Below, piece after piece: positions 25,818 to 34,731 of a DNA stretch of 43,169 nucleotides. Under the pieces are notes generated by a model. That model was not told the DNA's origin. It searched no databases and saw nothing but the letters and a program-made list of their open reading frames with translations. Both the position numbers and the translations under genes were made by a program. Position 1 is the first letter of the stretch, and each line of letters starts with the position of its first letter. The DNA is from Bacteroidota bacterium (GTDB lineage Bacteria > Bacteroidota > Bacteroidia > UBA8524): NCBI GenBank assembly GCA_006226545.1, contig SBGR01000034.1, positions 66,864 through 110,032 of the forward strand, written 5' to 3'.

Positions 25818-27453
25818 AGATACCAAAACCACCACTCCTCCATCTGAAGCTGCTCCTTGGGGAGATAAGGCCGCATGGATACTAACCGGATTGTCGGCCT
25901 TGGGCTACTATTTTTACTCTACCAAGTCGCCAGGCTATTACCAACACGACGAAATAGCACATTACTTCAGCATGCTGGAGTTTTGGGACGACCCCAATAA
26001 AATCTTAGGAAACTGGGCAAAAACCGGATACAAGCTGGTCTACGTCATTCCGGCTCTTTTGGGTTCCAAATTTTTACTTTTATTGAACTGTCTGGTGAGC
26101 GCGCTAACCGTTTTCCTGACCTATAAAACGGCATCCATCTTCACCAAAAAATACGCAATTCTGGCAGCTGTACTATTAGCCACTCAACCTTTCTGGATTG
26201 AGCTGTCTTTTAGAAATTATGCCGATAGTTTCTCCGGCCTCGTGCTGCTGGGAACTGTCTTATTGCATTACCGACAGAAACTGATTCCGGCGGCGCTTCT
26301 GCTTTCCTACGGCTGTTTGATTCGCCAAGAGTTTTACATCATTGGCGTGGTTTACGGAATCTATTTGTTAGTGAAACAAAAATGGGCTCCGGCCTTTTTA
26401 CTGGCGCTCTTCCCGATTCTTTACAATATCTGGGGTTACCTGCATACCGGTGAGCTGCTTTACCTGTTAGCCGATGCCAAGAAAACATCTGAAATCTACG
26501 CTGACCAATTTGGTAAACACGGCTTCTTCCACTTCTGGAAAACCTCCTTTGTATACTGGGGACCGGTAACCGTTGCCTTAACCGTTTTATTCTTCTTGAT
26601 TCAAGGATTCAATGCTAAAAAAGGAGAGGCTGCCCGGCTCTTTGGAACCAACCCGGTTTTTGTTTGGGTGCCTTTAGCGATTTACCTTTTGCTTCATAGC
26701 CTCTTCAATACCGAAGGGCTTGGACTAGCGGCATCGCCAAACTTGCGTTACATGAATGCTGTTGGGCCATTGGCTGCTATACTCTCTGCGCTCGCAGTTG
26801 CGGCTTGGCCGGAAGTCAAAGCGAAGGCAACTCCGTATATCGCCGGCCTGGGAATTTTCTTGTTGATTGCTGCGCTTTACATGGCTTACCGCGATAACGG
26901 CGTGGTATTATTGAGTGAAGAAGACAACTGGTATGGGCCTTGGTTCATCGCTTTAATCACCGCCGGACTTTTATTTGTTAGCCTAAGTTGGACTAACAAA
27001 ACCCTTATCTACGGGGCCTTGGCTTTGATTGGTGGTGGCATCTTGCTACAACCGAAGAAGTTCGGACCGGAAGACAAAACCATGCAGAACTTGGTGAAAT
27101 GGACGATAAAGAATAAAAAAGACCAGCAAAATATTCTAACCAACCATACCTTATTCCAATACTTCTACGAGAAGGAATCAGGTAAACCACATCCGCATCA
27201 AACCAGCATCGATAGTGCCTTTGTGCACGAAGCGCCTGTTGGTTCATTGCTCATTGTAGAAAGCCACTATTCTTTGCGAAAAGACTTCCCGGCACCATCT
27301 ACCCAGATCAGAGATCAGTATTTGGCCACCCGCAGTTTTGAAGGAGCCATCAATGGCATCATTCAAGAAAACAACGGTAATTACCAAGTTATAAATCAAT
27401 TTGTATCACCGGATCAACGTTTCGGTGCTATTGTATTGGAGAAAGTGAAATGA
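25807..27453 (+). CDS. GT-C fold integral membrane glycosyltransferase
   Basis: 548 residues, about twelve membrane helices. After the first helix the loop carries His-Asp-Glu (YQHDEIAHYF, about 46-55), the GT-C acidic motif, and the next loops contain FRNYADSFSG and IRQEFYIIG, as expected for PMT/ArnT-like enzymes. The last ~130 residues are soluble. It lies between a methyltransferase and a GtrB-like enzyme with overlaps on both sides. A natural reading is that the GtrB-like enzyme makes the polyprenyl-phosphate sugar and this protein transfers it. Confidence 0.8.
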   Translation: MANKDTKTTTPPSEAAPWGDKAAWILTGLSALGYYFYSTKSPGYYQHDEIAHYFSMLEFWDDPNKILGNWAKTGYKLVYVIPALLGSKFLLLLNCLVSALTVFLTYKTASIFTKKYAILAAVLLATQPFWIELSFRNYADSFSGLVLLGTVLLHYRQKLIPAALLLSYGCLIRQEFYIIGVVYGIYLLVKQKWAPAFLLALFPILYNIWGYLHTGELLYLLADAKKTSEIYADQFGKHGFFHFWKTSFVYWGPVTVALTVLFFLIQGFNAKKGEAARLFGTNPVFVWVPLAIYLLLHSLFNTEGLGLAASPNLRYMNAVGPLAAILSALAVAAWPEVKAKATPYIAGLGIFLLIAALYMAYRDNGVVLLSEEDNWYGPWFIALITAGLLFVSLSWTNKTLIYGALALIGGGILLQPKKFGPEDKTMQNLVKWTIKNKKDQQNILTNHTLFQYFYEKESGKPHPHQTSIDSAFVHEAPVGSLLIVESHYSLRKDFPAPSTQIRDQYLATRSFEGAINGIIQENNGNYQVINQFVSPDQRFGAIVLEKVK

Positions 27454-28403
27454 GCATCAGCAGAGATAATTTTAAGCTATCCGTCATTGTCCCTTGCTTC
27501 AATGAAGAAGCGGTGATTCGCCTTACCCACGAGCGATTGATGCGGGTGATGGAAGACAATGGTTACCGTTACGAGGTAGTGTACATCGATGACGGCAGCA
27601 AAGACACCACGCTGTCTATCCTGGATGAATTGGCTGCTCAGAATCCGAACATCAACGTGGTAAGCTTCTCTAGAAATTTTGGCCACCAGCCGGCGGTTTC
27701 TGCGGGCATCAACGAGTGCACGGGCGACTTAGCCATTATCATTGACGCTGACTTGCAAGATCCACCGGAGCTTTTTCCGGATATCCTCAAAACCTATTTT
27801 GAAACCCGCAGTAACGTAGTCTTCTGTGTAAGACAAAACCGCCAAGGCGTGGGCTTCTTCAAGAAATTGGGCTACCATTATTTTTATCGCTTAGTGAATT
27901 CATTGAGCGATGTAAATCTGCCTCTAGACTCCGGCGACTTCCGCTTGATAGACCGTCACGTGATTGACGCTTACAAAGAATTCAAAGAGAAGAACAAATA
28001 CGTTCGAGGCATCATCGCTTGGATGGGATTCCAACAAGTGCCTTTCTACTACGACAGGCCGGGCAGAGCCGAAGGCGAAACCAAATACGGCATCGGTAAA
28101 CTTTTGAAACTGGCATCTACCGGCATGTTCTATTTCTCCAAAAAGCCACTCAAGCTTTCCTTAGGACTCGGCATCATCGGTTTGCTGGTAGGATTGGGTT
28201 TAGCGATAAAAGTCTTTTACGAGAAGTTTAACGGCGTTTTAGACGTGGTTCCGGGTTGGGCATCCACCGTGCTTACCATTATTCTTTTTGGCGCAGTACA
28301 GCTCATCACCATCGGCGTTTTGGGAGAATACCTTGGAAACATCTTCGATGAAGTACGCGACAGACCGGAGTACATCATCAAAAGAAGGAAGAAAGAGGAC
28401 TGA
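27450..28403 (+). CDS. GT2 polyprenol-phosphate glycosyltransferase, GtrB/DPMS-like
   Basis: 317 residues. The GT2 domain shows VIVPCFNEE, YIDDGSKD, and the catalytic DADLQDPPE (about 92-100), ending in the DPM-synthase-like patches SGDFRLID and YDRPGRAEGETKYG. Two C-terminal membrane helices (about 231-255 and 270-293) anchor it, as in GtrB. It should attach a sugar from UDP/GDP donor to polyprenyl phosphate on the inner face of the membrane. It overlaps the upstream GT-C gene by 4 bases (ATGA). Confidence 0.92.
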   Translation: MSISRDNFKLSVIVPCFNEEAVIRLTHERLMRVMEDNGYRYEVVYIDDGSKDTTLSILDELAAQNPNINVVSFSRNFGHQPAVSAGINECTGDLAIIIDADLQDPPELFPDILKTYFETRSNVVFCVRQNRQGVGFFKKLGYHYFYRLVNSLSDVNLPLDSGDFRLIDRHVIDAYKEFKEKNKYVRGIIAWMGFQQVPFYYDRPGRAEGETKYGIGKLLKLASTGMFYFSKKPLKLSLGLGIIGLLVGLGLAIKVFYEKFNGVLDVVPGWASTVLTIILFGAVQLITIGVLGEYLGNIFDEVRDRPEYIIKRRKKED

Positions 28404-28473
28404 AAGCATTTATAATCGATTTCAAACGCTTTAAAACAAAGCTTTTCTTATCGCTTATTTGACCTTTGTGTTC

Positions 28474-30324
28474 ATGAACCAAACAAATGAACATGAGCTA
28501 CTTCAACGCGTTTTTGGATTCCCTGCTTTCAGGGGTAAACAAGAAGAAATTATCCAACATATTCTGGCCGGACAGGACGCTTTGGCGATTATGCCAACCG
28601 GTGCCGGTAAATCGCTCTGCTATCAACTTCCGGCGCTCATGCTCCCGGGACTGACCGTTGTCATTTCTCCTTTGATTGCTCTGATGAAAGACCAGGTGGA
28701 CGGGTTGAGTGCGCAGGGAATTCAGGCCGCCAGCTTTAGTTCGGCAATGGATTGGACAGCCAAGGAACAGGTTTTAAAAGCGATGAAATCCAATTCCTTG
28801 CGACTGCTCTATTTAAGTCCAGAGCGCTTGTTCACCTCTAGTCCGGCCTTTATCGAAGAACTTAAGAATCATACTATATCGCTTTTCGCCGTAGACGAAG
28901 CACATTGCATTTCTCATTGGGGGCATGATTTCCGAGCGGATTATTTACAGCTATCCAGGTTAAAAAGCGAATTCCCCAAGACCCCCATTATCGCGATGAC
29001 GGCTACGGCAGATGAGCAAACCCGAGATGATATCCAAGAACAGCTTTTCGGAAAAAAGGTAGCCTGCTTTTTAACGAGCTTTGACCGTGAAAATATTCGG
29101 TATAGCGTTCAGGCCAGGGGCGACTTGGATTACCAGCTTCAGTCCTTTATTGAAACGAGAAAAGAACACTGTGGCATTATCTACTGCCTTTCAAGAAATG
29201 AAACGGAAGAGCTCAGTTATAAACTCAAACAATGGGGCTTCCAAGCAGAAGCGTACCACGCCGGATTAGAACCATCGGTGCGCAGTCAGCGGCAAGAAGA
29301 CTTCAAGCACGATAAAATCAAAATTATCGTCGCCACCATTGCATTCGGTATGGGGGTAGATAAACCTAACGTTCGCTATGTAGTGCACACCCATTTGCCG
29401 AAGAACATAGAAAGCTATTACCAAGAGACGGGCAGGGCCGGAAGAGATGGGTTAGCCTCTGAGGCCTTGCTGCTCTTCGCACCAAAAGATGCATCTAGGT
29501 TGCGCTATTTTATATTCAAAGGCGAAGACCAAGCTCATCAGAGTTTGATGCTGCAAAAGCTACAAGACATGATGAATTACGCCACAGGGTTTGAATGTCG
29601 GCGTAAAGTGCTTTTGGCGTATTTCCAAGAATCACATTCCGGGCAATGCGGGAATTGCGACCGCTGTTTGTCGCGAGAGGCCTTCGTAAAACGTTCTTTG
29701 GCCACTGAAAAAACGGAGAGCGCTCCTAAGTCAGGGGTTTTGCTCGAAGAAGAAACCAAACTCCGTGAAAAACTCAAAGCCTGGCGTTTAATGCAGGCCA
29801 AATCAGAGTCTGTGCCCGCTTATGTGGTCTTCAACGACTCAACGCTTGAAAACTTAATAGAAAAGAAGCCTTGCGCAGAGTACGCTTTAGAAAACATAAC
29901 AGGTTTAGGAAAATTTAAAATTGAAAAATACGGTAGGTCCTTGCTATCTATTATTCGGGAAAACAGCCAAGACCGGATTCTTGAAAAGCTCCGTGCTGAT
30001 TTAGCCAAGGGCAGTCAATCAAGCACTGCTCGCAATACATTGGCATTAGTGAAAAGTGGATTAACTACAGAAGAGGCTGCCATCAAATCCGGATTAACTG
30101 AAAGTACGATCTTTAAACACTTGGAGTTTCTTGTCTTCGCCGGAGAGCTCGAAATAGAGGAGCTCATTCAACCCGAACTAGTTAACCTTATTCAAGAACT
30201 AATGGAAGTTGAAGGCTTTGCTTACTTATCCGATTTGAAATCCAAATTACCCGAAAGTGTTACCTACAGAGACCTGAGTCTGGTAAGGGCTTTAAAACTT
30301 AGGCTTGAACAAAAGGCTGCTTAG
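28474..30324 (+). CDS. recQ: ATP-dependent DNA helicase RecQ
   Basis: 616 residues. Domains in order: helicase core 1 with Walker A PTGAGKS (about 41-47) and DEAH within AVDEAHCISHWGHDFR; core 2 with IIVATIAFGMGVDKPNVRYV and QETGRAGRDG; the zinc site C-RRK...CGNCDRC; an HRDC domain (LREKLKAWRLMQAK to GLGKFKIEKYGRSLL); and a C-terminal helix-turn-helix (about 525-575). It unwinds DNA during recombination and fork repair. The frame also begins at a TTG at 28459, but the ATG at 28474 gives the normal family start. It converges with the DEAD-box gene by 4 bases. Confidence 0.95.
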   Translation: MNQTNEHELLQRVFGFPAFRGKQEEIIQHILAGQDALAIMPTGAGKSLCYQLPALMLPGLTVVISPLIALMKDQVDGLSAQGIQAASFSSAMDWTAKEQVLKAMKSNSLRLLYLSPERLFTSSPAFIEELKNHTISLFAVDEAHCISHWGHDFRADYLQLSRLKSEFPKTPIIAMTATADEQTRDDIQEQLFGKKVACFLTSFDRENIRYSVQARGDLDYQLQSFIETRKEHCGIIYCLSRNETEELSYKLKQWGFQAEAYHAGLEPSVRSQRQEDFKHDKIKIIVATIAFGMGVDKPNVRYVVHTHLPKNIESYYQETGRAGRDGLASEALLLFAPKDASRLRYFIFKGEDQAHQSLMLQKLQDMMNYATGFECRRKVLLAYFQESHSGQCGNCDRCLSREAFVKRSLATEKTESAPKSGVLLEEETKLREKLKAWRLMQAKSESVPAYVVFNDSTLENLIEKKPCAEYALENITGLGKFKIEKYGRSLLSIIRENSQDRILEKLRADLAKGSQSSTARNTLALVKSGLTTEEAAIKSGLTESTIFKHLEFLVFAGELEIEELIQPELVNLIQELMEVEGFAYLSDLKSKLPESVTYRDLSLVRALKLRLEQKAA

Positions 30325-31523
30325 TTTCGCTTTCCTTTGTTAAACGGCTTTTTACGCCATCCTCCTTTTTGGTCGCGGGTTTTGTACTCAGGTGATTCAC
30401 CCATGCTGGCCGGCACGTTGAACTTCGGAATTTCTTTTTCAATTAAGTCTTCAATGCGCTTGAATTGGAATCCGTCTTTGTCGCTGATAAACGTAATAGC
30501 GATGCCATTTTTCTCTGCACGCGCCGTTCTGCCGATACGGTGGATATAGTCTTCCGGATCTGGTGGCACGTCGTAATTCACCACCAATTCAATACCGTCT
30601 ACATCAATACCACGTGAAATGATATCGGTACCAATCAGAAACGGTATTTGTCGGTTGCGGAAGGCCAACATAATCTTCTCGCGTTCCTTCTGTTCTAGGT
30701 CGGAGTGAATTGCTGCCGTCTCAAACTTGAGTCGCTTAAGCTCACGCTCCAACTGCTTTGCCTTGTCTTTGGTAGACGTGAAAATGATGGCGCTTTGGAA
30801 ATCGCTACTCTTCAGAAGTTTACTTAAGAGTCCGGTTTTCTGGTTATCGTAAGCCAGGTAAGCTTGTTGAACAATATTCGCTGCCGGCTTAGATATAGCA
30901 ATATTTACCGACTGCGGGTTATTTAAAATCGTATTGGCAAACGCCCGAATTTTCGGCGGGAAGGTTGCGCTGAAGAGCAAAGTCTGACGGGTCTTCGGCA
31001 ACTCATTTACGATACGCAAAATATCTTCTTGGAAACCCATGTCGAGCATGCGGTCGGCCTCATCCAAAATCAATACTTCCACACCGGAGAAGTCGGTATT
31101 CAAAGAATTCATGTGGCCAATGATGCGGCCCGGAGTCCCGATTACTACATCGGCCCCTTGCTTCAAGGCTTTTTTCTGCTGCTCCCAAACAATGCCGTCG
31201 CCACCACCGTAAATAGGAATGGAGCTCACCGGCGTGAAATAAGCAAAGCCTTCCATCTGCTGATCAATTTGCAAAACCAACTCACGCGTCGGCGCAATAA
31301 TCATCGCTCTAACCTTATTTGATTCCGTCTGGTGAAGCTTGTTCAGCATCGGTAAAAGGTAAGCCGCTGTTTTTCCTGTACCTGTTTGGGCACACGCAAT
31401 CAGGTCGTGGCCTTCTAAGATAAGCGGGATAGCCTGCTCCTGAATGGGAGTAGGATTTTCAAAGCCCATGGCATCCAAGCCATCAAGCAGTTTATCGCTA
31501 AAATTGAGATCGTGGAACTTCAC
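30321..31523 (-). CDS. DEAD-box RNA helicase, RhlE-like
   Basis: 400 residues with all motifs: Q motif (F...NPTPIQEQAIP), AQTGTGKTA, PTRELVLQ, TPGR, Asp-Glu-Ala-Asp, SAT, and HRIGRTAR. The C-terminal tail is short and very basic (GGWRKKPFNKGKRN), which would bind RNA. Such helicases remodel ribosomal RNA or mRNA, often in the cold. It is transcribed away from tadA. Subtype is set only by overall similarity. Confidence 0.92.
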   Translation of the reverse strand: MKFHDLNFSDKLLDGLDAMGFENPTPIQEQAIPLILEGHDLIACAQTGTGKTAAYLLPMLNKLHQTESNKVRAMIIAPTRELVLQIDQQMEGFAYFTPVSSIPIYGGGDGIVWEQQKKALKQGADVVIGTPGRIIGHMNSLNTDFSGVEVLILDEADRMLDMGFQEDILRIVNELPKTRQTLLFSATFPPKIRAFANTILNNPQSVNIAISKPAANIVQQAYLAYDNQKTGLLSKLLKSSDFQSAIIFTSTKDKAKQLERELKRLKFETAAIHSDLEQKEREKIMLAFRNRQIPFLIGTDIISRGIDVDGIELVVNYDVPPDPEDYIHRIGRTARAEKNGIAITFISDKDGFQFKRIEDLIEKEIPKFNVPASMGESPEYKTRDQKGGWRKKPFNKGKRN

Positions 31524-31552
31524 TTAAAAATTCGAATATACCTTAGTCTGCA

Positions 31553-31999
31553 CTATTGTCGCTTCTTTTGGAAAAAGGATTTCAACAGCTGACTCGATTC
31601 TTCTGCCAAAATGCCCGAAACCAACTCTGTTTTAGGATGAAGAATTCCGCTGTTCATACGCGAATAACCCCGTTTCTCGTCGCTCGCTGCATAGACTATT
31701 CGGCTAATCTGCGACCAATACAGGGCTCCGGCGCACATGACACAGGGCTCTAGCGTGACATACAGGGTACACTCTTTGAGGTATTTGGCATTCATGCTTT
31801 GAAAGGCGGCAGTTAAAGCCAACATCTCTGCATGAGCGGTAACATCGTTTAGACGTTCCGTTTGATTATATCCTTTACCGATAATGCGATTATTCGAAAC
31901 AACCACGGCCCCTACGGGGACCTCATCTTCCTTAAATGCACGTTCAGCTAGCCTTAGCGCCTGCTGCATAAAAAAGTCGTCAGAAAATAAATTCTCCAC
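31553..31999 (-). CDS. tadA: tRNA-specific adenosine deaminase
   Basis: 148 residues. The zinc deaminase site is complete: His56-Ala-Glu58 and Pro85-Cys86-x-x-Cys89 (PCVMCAGA). The C-terminal MNSGILHPKTELVSGILAEE with the final LLKSFFQKKR is typical of TadA rather than guanine or cytosine deaminases. It makes inosine at the wobble position of tRNA-Arg. It precedes the DEAD-box gene by 29 bases on the same strand and is divergent from bshA. Confidence 0.94.
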   Translation of the reverse strand: MENLFSDDFFMQQALRLAERAFKEDEVPVGAVVVSNNRIIGKGYNQTERLNDVTAHAEMLALTAAFQSMNAKYLKECTLYVTLEPCVMCAGALYWSQISRIVYAASDEKRGYSRMNSGILHPKTELVSGILAEESSQLLKSFFQKKRQ

Positions 32000-32024
32000 C
32001 CGACAAAACTATTTTAAATTAAAC

Positions 32025-32032
32025 TAAGTTTG
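32025..32032 (+). promoter_or_regulatory. -7 box TAAGTTTG of bshA
   Basis: A full match to TAnnTTTG ending six bases before the ATG at 32039; transcription would start about at the start codon. A TTG start at 32030 would lie inside this box and is rejected. Confidence 0.6.
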
Positions 32033-32038
32033 ATTGCT

Positions 32039-33175
32039 ATGTTGAATATTGGGATTGTTTGTTACCCTACGTTTGGCGGGTCAGGTGTTGTAGCGACTGA
32101 GTTAGGCAAGGCCTTAGCGATGGAAGGACATAAAGTTCATTTCATCTCTTATTCCCAACCGGCTAGGTTGGATTTCTTCTCTGAAAATCTTTTTTACCAC
32201 GAAGTGAGCGTGTCAAAGTATCCGCTCTTTGAATACCCACCATACGAAACGGCCTTAGCCAGTAAGTTGGTAGACATTGCACTCTTTGAAAACCTGGATA
32301 TCCTTCACGTACATTACGCTATTCCACATGCTTCGGCAGCCATTATGGCCAAGCAGATTTTGGCTACACGTGGAAAATCAATAGCCGTAGTAACTACCCT
32401 TCACGGTACCGATATTACACTTGTAGGAAAAGACGCTACGTACGAGCCGGTTGTTTCCTATTCTATCGATCAGTCGGATGCGGTTACCGCGGTTTCAAAA
32501 AGTCTGCAAGAACAGACATACGAGTCTTTCCAAATCAGTAAAGAAGTTCAAGTAATTCCAAACTTCATCGACTTTAACCGATTCAGTAAGAAGCCAAAAG
32601 AACACTTCAAAAAAGCCATCGCTCCATTTGGCGAACGCATCCTCGTTCACACCTCCAATTTCAGAAAAGTGAAACGTGTGGATGATGTAGTAAGGGTGTT
32701 CAAATTGGTTCAAGATAAAATCCCGGCTAAGTTGCTCCTCATTGGTGATGGACCGGAGCGCATGAACATTGAAAAGCTCTGCCGCGATTTGGAAATCTGT
32801 GAACGTGTGCTCTTCTTGGGCAAACAAGAAATGGTAGAAGAGATTCTGTCTGTAGGCGACCTTTTTGTGATGCCGTCTGAATCGGAAAGTTTCGGCTTAG
32901 CCGCTTTGGAAGCGATGGCCTGTCAAGTACCGGTTATCTCTACCAATACCGGCGGTATTCCGGAACTGAATGTCCACGGGTTAACAGGATTCAATTCCAA
33001 TGTAGGTGATGTAGAAGACATGGCTGCCAATGCCTTGCGAATTCTAGAAGACGATGATCGCTTAGCTGAATTCAAAGCGAACGCACTTCTCCGCGCACAC
33101 GAATTTGAAATCGAGAATATCTTACCGAAATACGAAGCGGTATATCGCTCAGTGCTGAAGGAAGCGCAGGTTTAA
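32039..33175 (+). CDS. bshA: N-acetyl-alpha-D-glucosaminyl L-malate synthase
   Basis: 378 residues, GT4 family, with the BshA pattern throughout: IGIVCYPTFGGSGVVATELG at the start, YPLFEYPPYETALASK, HVHYAIPHA, TLHGTDITLVG and the EX7E-type ESFGLAALEAMA (about 283-294). BshA joins GlcNAc from UDP-GlcNAc to malate, the first step of bacillithiol synthesis. The later genes bshB and bshC are not in this window. It overlaps the convergent pseudouridine synthase by 4 bases. Confidence 0.93.
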   Translation: MLNIGIVCYPTFGGSGVVATELGKALAMEGHKVHFISYSQPARLDFFSENLFYHEVSVSKYPLFEYPPYETALASKLVDIALFENLDILHVHYAIPHASAAIMAKQILATRGKSIAVVTTLHGTDITLVGKDATYEPVVSYSIDQSDAVTAVSKSLQEQTYESFQISKEVQVIPNFIDFNRFSKKPKEHFKKAIAPFGERILVHTSNFRKVKRVDDVVRVFKLVQDKIPAKLLLIGDGPERMNIEKLCRDLEICERVLFLGKQEMVEEILSVGDLFVMPSESESFGLAALEAMACQVPVISTNTGGIPELNVHGLTGFNSNVGDVEDMAANALRILEDDDRLAEFKANALLRAHEFEIENILPKYEAVYRSVLKEAQV

Positions 33176-34641
33176 TCCTGCTTCTTCCCGGTTTCTTTGA
33201 ATAGAATTCGAACTTCCTTTTCGTTCAAATAGCGAAACTCACCACGTTTGATGCGGTCTTTGGTTAAGCCTGCAAAGCTTACACGGTCGAGTTTGTCTAC
33301 CAGATAACCCAAGTGATTAAACATGCGGTGAATGATGCGGTTTTTACCGGAATGGATTTCTACACCAACGGTACTTTTACTTTCGTCGAGGTAAGCAATC
33401 TCATCCATAAATGCCGTTCCATCTTCCAGTTCCACGCCTTTCAAAAGTGTTTCCATATCCGTCTTGGTCAAGGCCTTATTCAAGGTAGCTTGGTAAACTT
33501 TATGGACACCAAAAGAAGGGTGTGTCAATTTCTGCGATAAGTCGCCATCGTTGGTAAGCAATAAAACACCGGTGGTATTGCGGTCTAATCGACCTATTGG
33601 GAATACGCGCTCCGGAACTTCATCGCTAATGATGTCCATTACCGTGCGTCGTCCTTCCGGATCATCTACGGTTGTGATGCAGTCCTTCGGCTTGTTCATA
33701 ATGATGTAAACCGCCTTTTCAGGTAAAACGATTCTGCCTTTGAAGCGAACCTCATCACCCGGCTGCACTCGTGATCCTAATTCTTTGATAACTTGTCCGT
33801 TAACCGTAACCGCACCGTTTTCGATAAACTCATCGGCTTCTCTTCTTGAGCAAATACCGGAGTTAGCGATATAGCGATTCAATCGTACTTCTTCGGTGAT
33901 TTGCCTAGGCTCCACCTGACGCTTTGAATCTTGTGGTTTTTTTCTGGAGGTTTTGCGGTCTTCCGGTAAATCTTCACGCCAGTTGCCAATGATTTCGCGG
34001 TCTTTATCGCGGTAATTTCTGGTTTTCTTTAAACGTGGAGACTTTTCTTCAGAAGAATCGTCTCTTCTTCTGTCTTTATTGAAGCCCGGTTTTTTCTTAA
34101 ATCGGCCGCGGCCATCGCGTGGACGGTCATCACGGAAGCGTCTATCGCTAGATCTATCATCGCGTGAGCGGTCGTCACGGTCTCTTCTATCGTCTGAACG
34201 ATCACTACGTTCTCTGCGATCGCTTGAACGATCATCGCGGAAACGTCTGTCGCCAGAACGGTCGTCGCGGAAGCGTTTGTCGCCGGATCTATCATCTCTT
34301 GAACGGTCGCTACGATCTCTTCTATCGTCTGAGCGTTCGTTGCGATCTCTTCTGTCGTTGGAACGGCTATCGCGGAAACGACCGTCTCTTGGTCTTTCGT
34401 CTCTGCCTCTCGAATCTCTGGAACGATCATTTCTATCGCGACTGCTGTTTCTGCGGTCGGAATCAAAGCGATCTGACTTAGGTTTGCCATAAGATCTCCG
34501 TTCTGAACTCCCTTCAGAATCATCTTTTTTCCACGTTTTTCTAGGACCGGAGTCCTTTCCAAATCCTCTCTTCTCGCCCGAATCTCTGCTGTCTCTTCTC
34601 TTACCGGGTCTACCCTTATCGCTATGTGATCGTTTATTCAT
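33172..34641 (-). CDS. RsuA/RluB-family pseudouridine synthase with long Arg/Asp/Ser N-terminal extension
   Basis: 489 residues from the ATG at 34641. The C-terminal half (from about 245) is a complete enzyme: an S4 RNA-binding domain (RLNRYIANSGICSRREADEF), then the synthase core with the catalytic Asp in GRLDRNTTG and the closing IHSGKNRIIHRMF. The N-terminal ~235 residues are almost only Arg, Asp, Ser, Gly and Lys, repeating units such as RFRDDRSGDR; it is predicted disordered and likely RNA-binding. It modifies 23S or 16S rRNA; RluB is most likely but the target is not proven. A TAATTTTG box ends six bases before this ATG. Confidence 0.9.
   Translation of the reverse strand: MNKRSHSDKGRPGKRRDSRDSGEKRGFGKDSGPRKTWKKDDSEGSSERRSYGKPKSDRFDSDRRNSSRDRNDRSRDSRGRDERPRDGRFRDSRSNDRRDRNERSDDRRDRSDRSRDDRSGDKRFRDDRSGDRRFRDDRSSDRRERSDRSDDRRDRDDRSRDDRSSDRRFRDDRPRDGRGRFKKKPGFNKDRRRDDSSEEKSPRLKKTRNYRDKDREIIGNWREDLPEDRKTSRKKPQDSKRQVEPRQITEEVRLNRYIANSGICSRREADEFIENGAVTVNGQVIKELGSRVQPGDEVRFKGRIVLPEKAVYIIMNKPKDCITTVDDPEGRRTVMDIISDEVPERVFPIGRLDRNTTGVLLLTNDGDLSQKLTHPSFGVHKVYQATLNKALTKTDMETLLKGVELEDGTAFMDEIAYLDESKSTVGVEIHSGKNRIIHRMFNHLGYLVDKLDRVSFAGLTKDRIKRGEFRYLNEKEVRILFKETGKKQD
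34110..34500. repeat. Low-complexity repeats encoding the Arg/Asp/Ser tail
   Basis: About 390 bases made of imperfect 12-30 base units, with repeated CGGAAACG, CGATCATC and GATCTCTTCT words. They encode RDDRS/RFRDD/SDRRDR on the minus strand. Long frames on the plus strand here are artefacts of the repeat. Confidence 0.8.
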
Positions 34642-34647
34642 GAACTG

Positions 34648-34655
34648 CAAAATTA
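34648..34655 (-). promoter_or_regulatory. -7 box TAATTTTG of the pseudouridine synthase gene
   Basis: Full match to TAnnTTTG on the minus strand, six bases ahead of the ATG at 34641. This argues against the TTG at 34650, which lies inside the box. Confidence 0.6.
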
Positions 34656-34718
34656 CGATAAAAGCCAGCTTGTCAGCGTCTTTATTTTCGGGATGACTCT
34701 TGCTCTGTGAATATTAGC

Positions 34719-34726
34719 TAATTTCG
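34719..34726 (+). promoter_or_regulatory. -7 box TAATTTCG of the M16/mnmG operon
   Basis: One mismatch to TAnnTTTG, five bases before the ATG at 34732. As the genes up to 42808 overlap or nearly touch, this may be the main promoter of the whole unit. Confidence 0.45.
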
Positions 34727-34731
34727 CATCA

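Noticed and set aside
30606-30621. CACGTGAAA in the DEAD-box gene, and other CACGTG at 3333 and 27957
   Set aside because: Flanking arms do not match parS; ordinary coding sequence.
34029-34562. Long frames on both strands through the Arg/Asp/Ser repeat
   Set aside because: They are shadows of a low-complexity repeat; only the minus-strand frame continues into a real enzyme domain.
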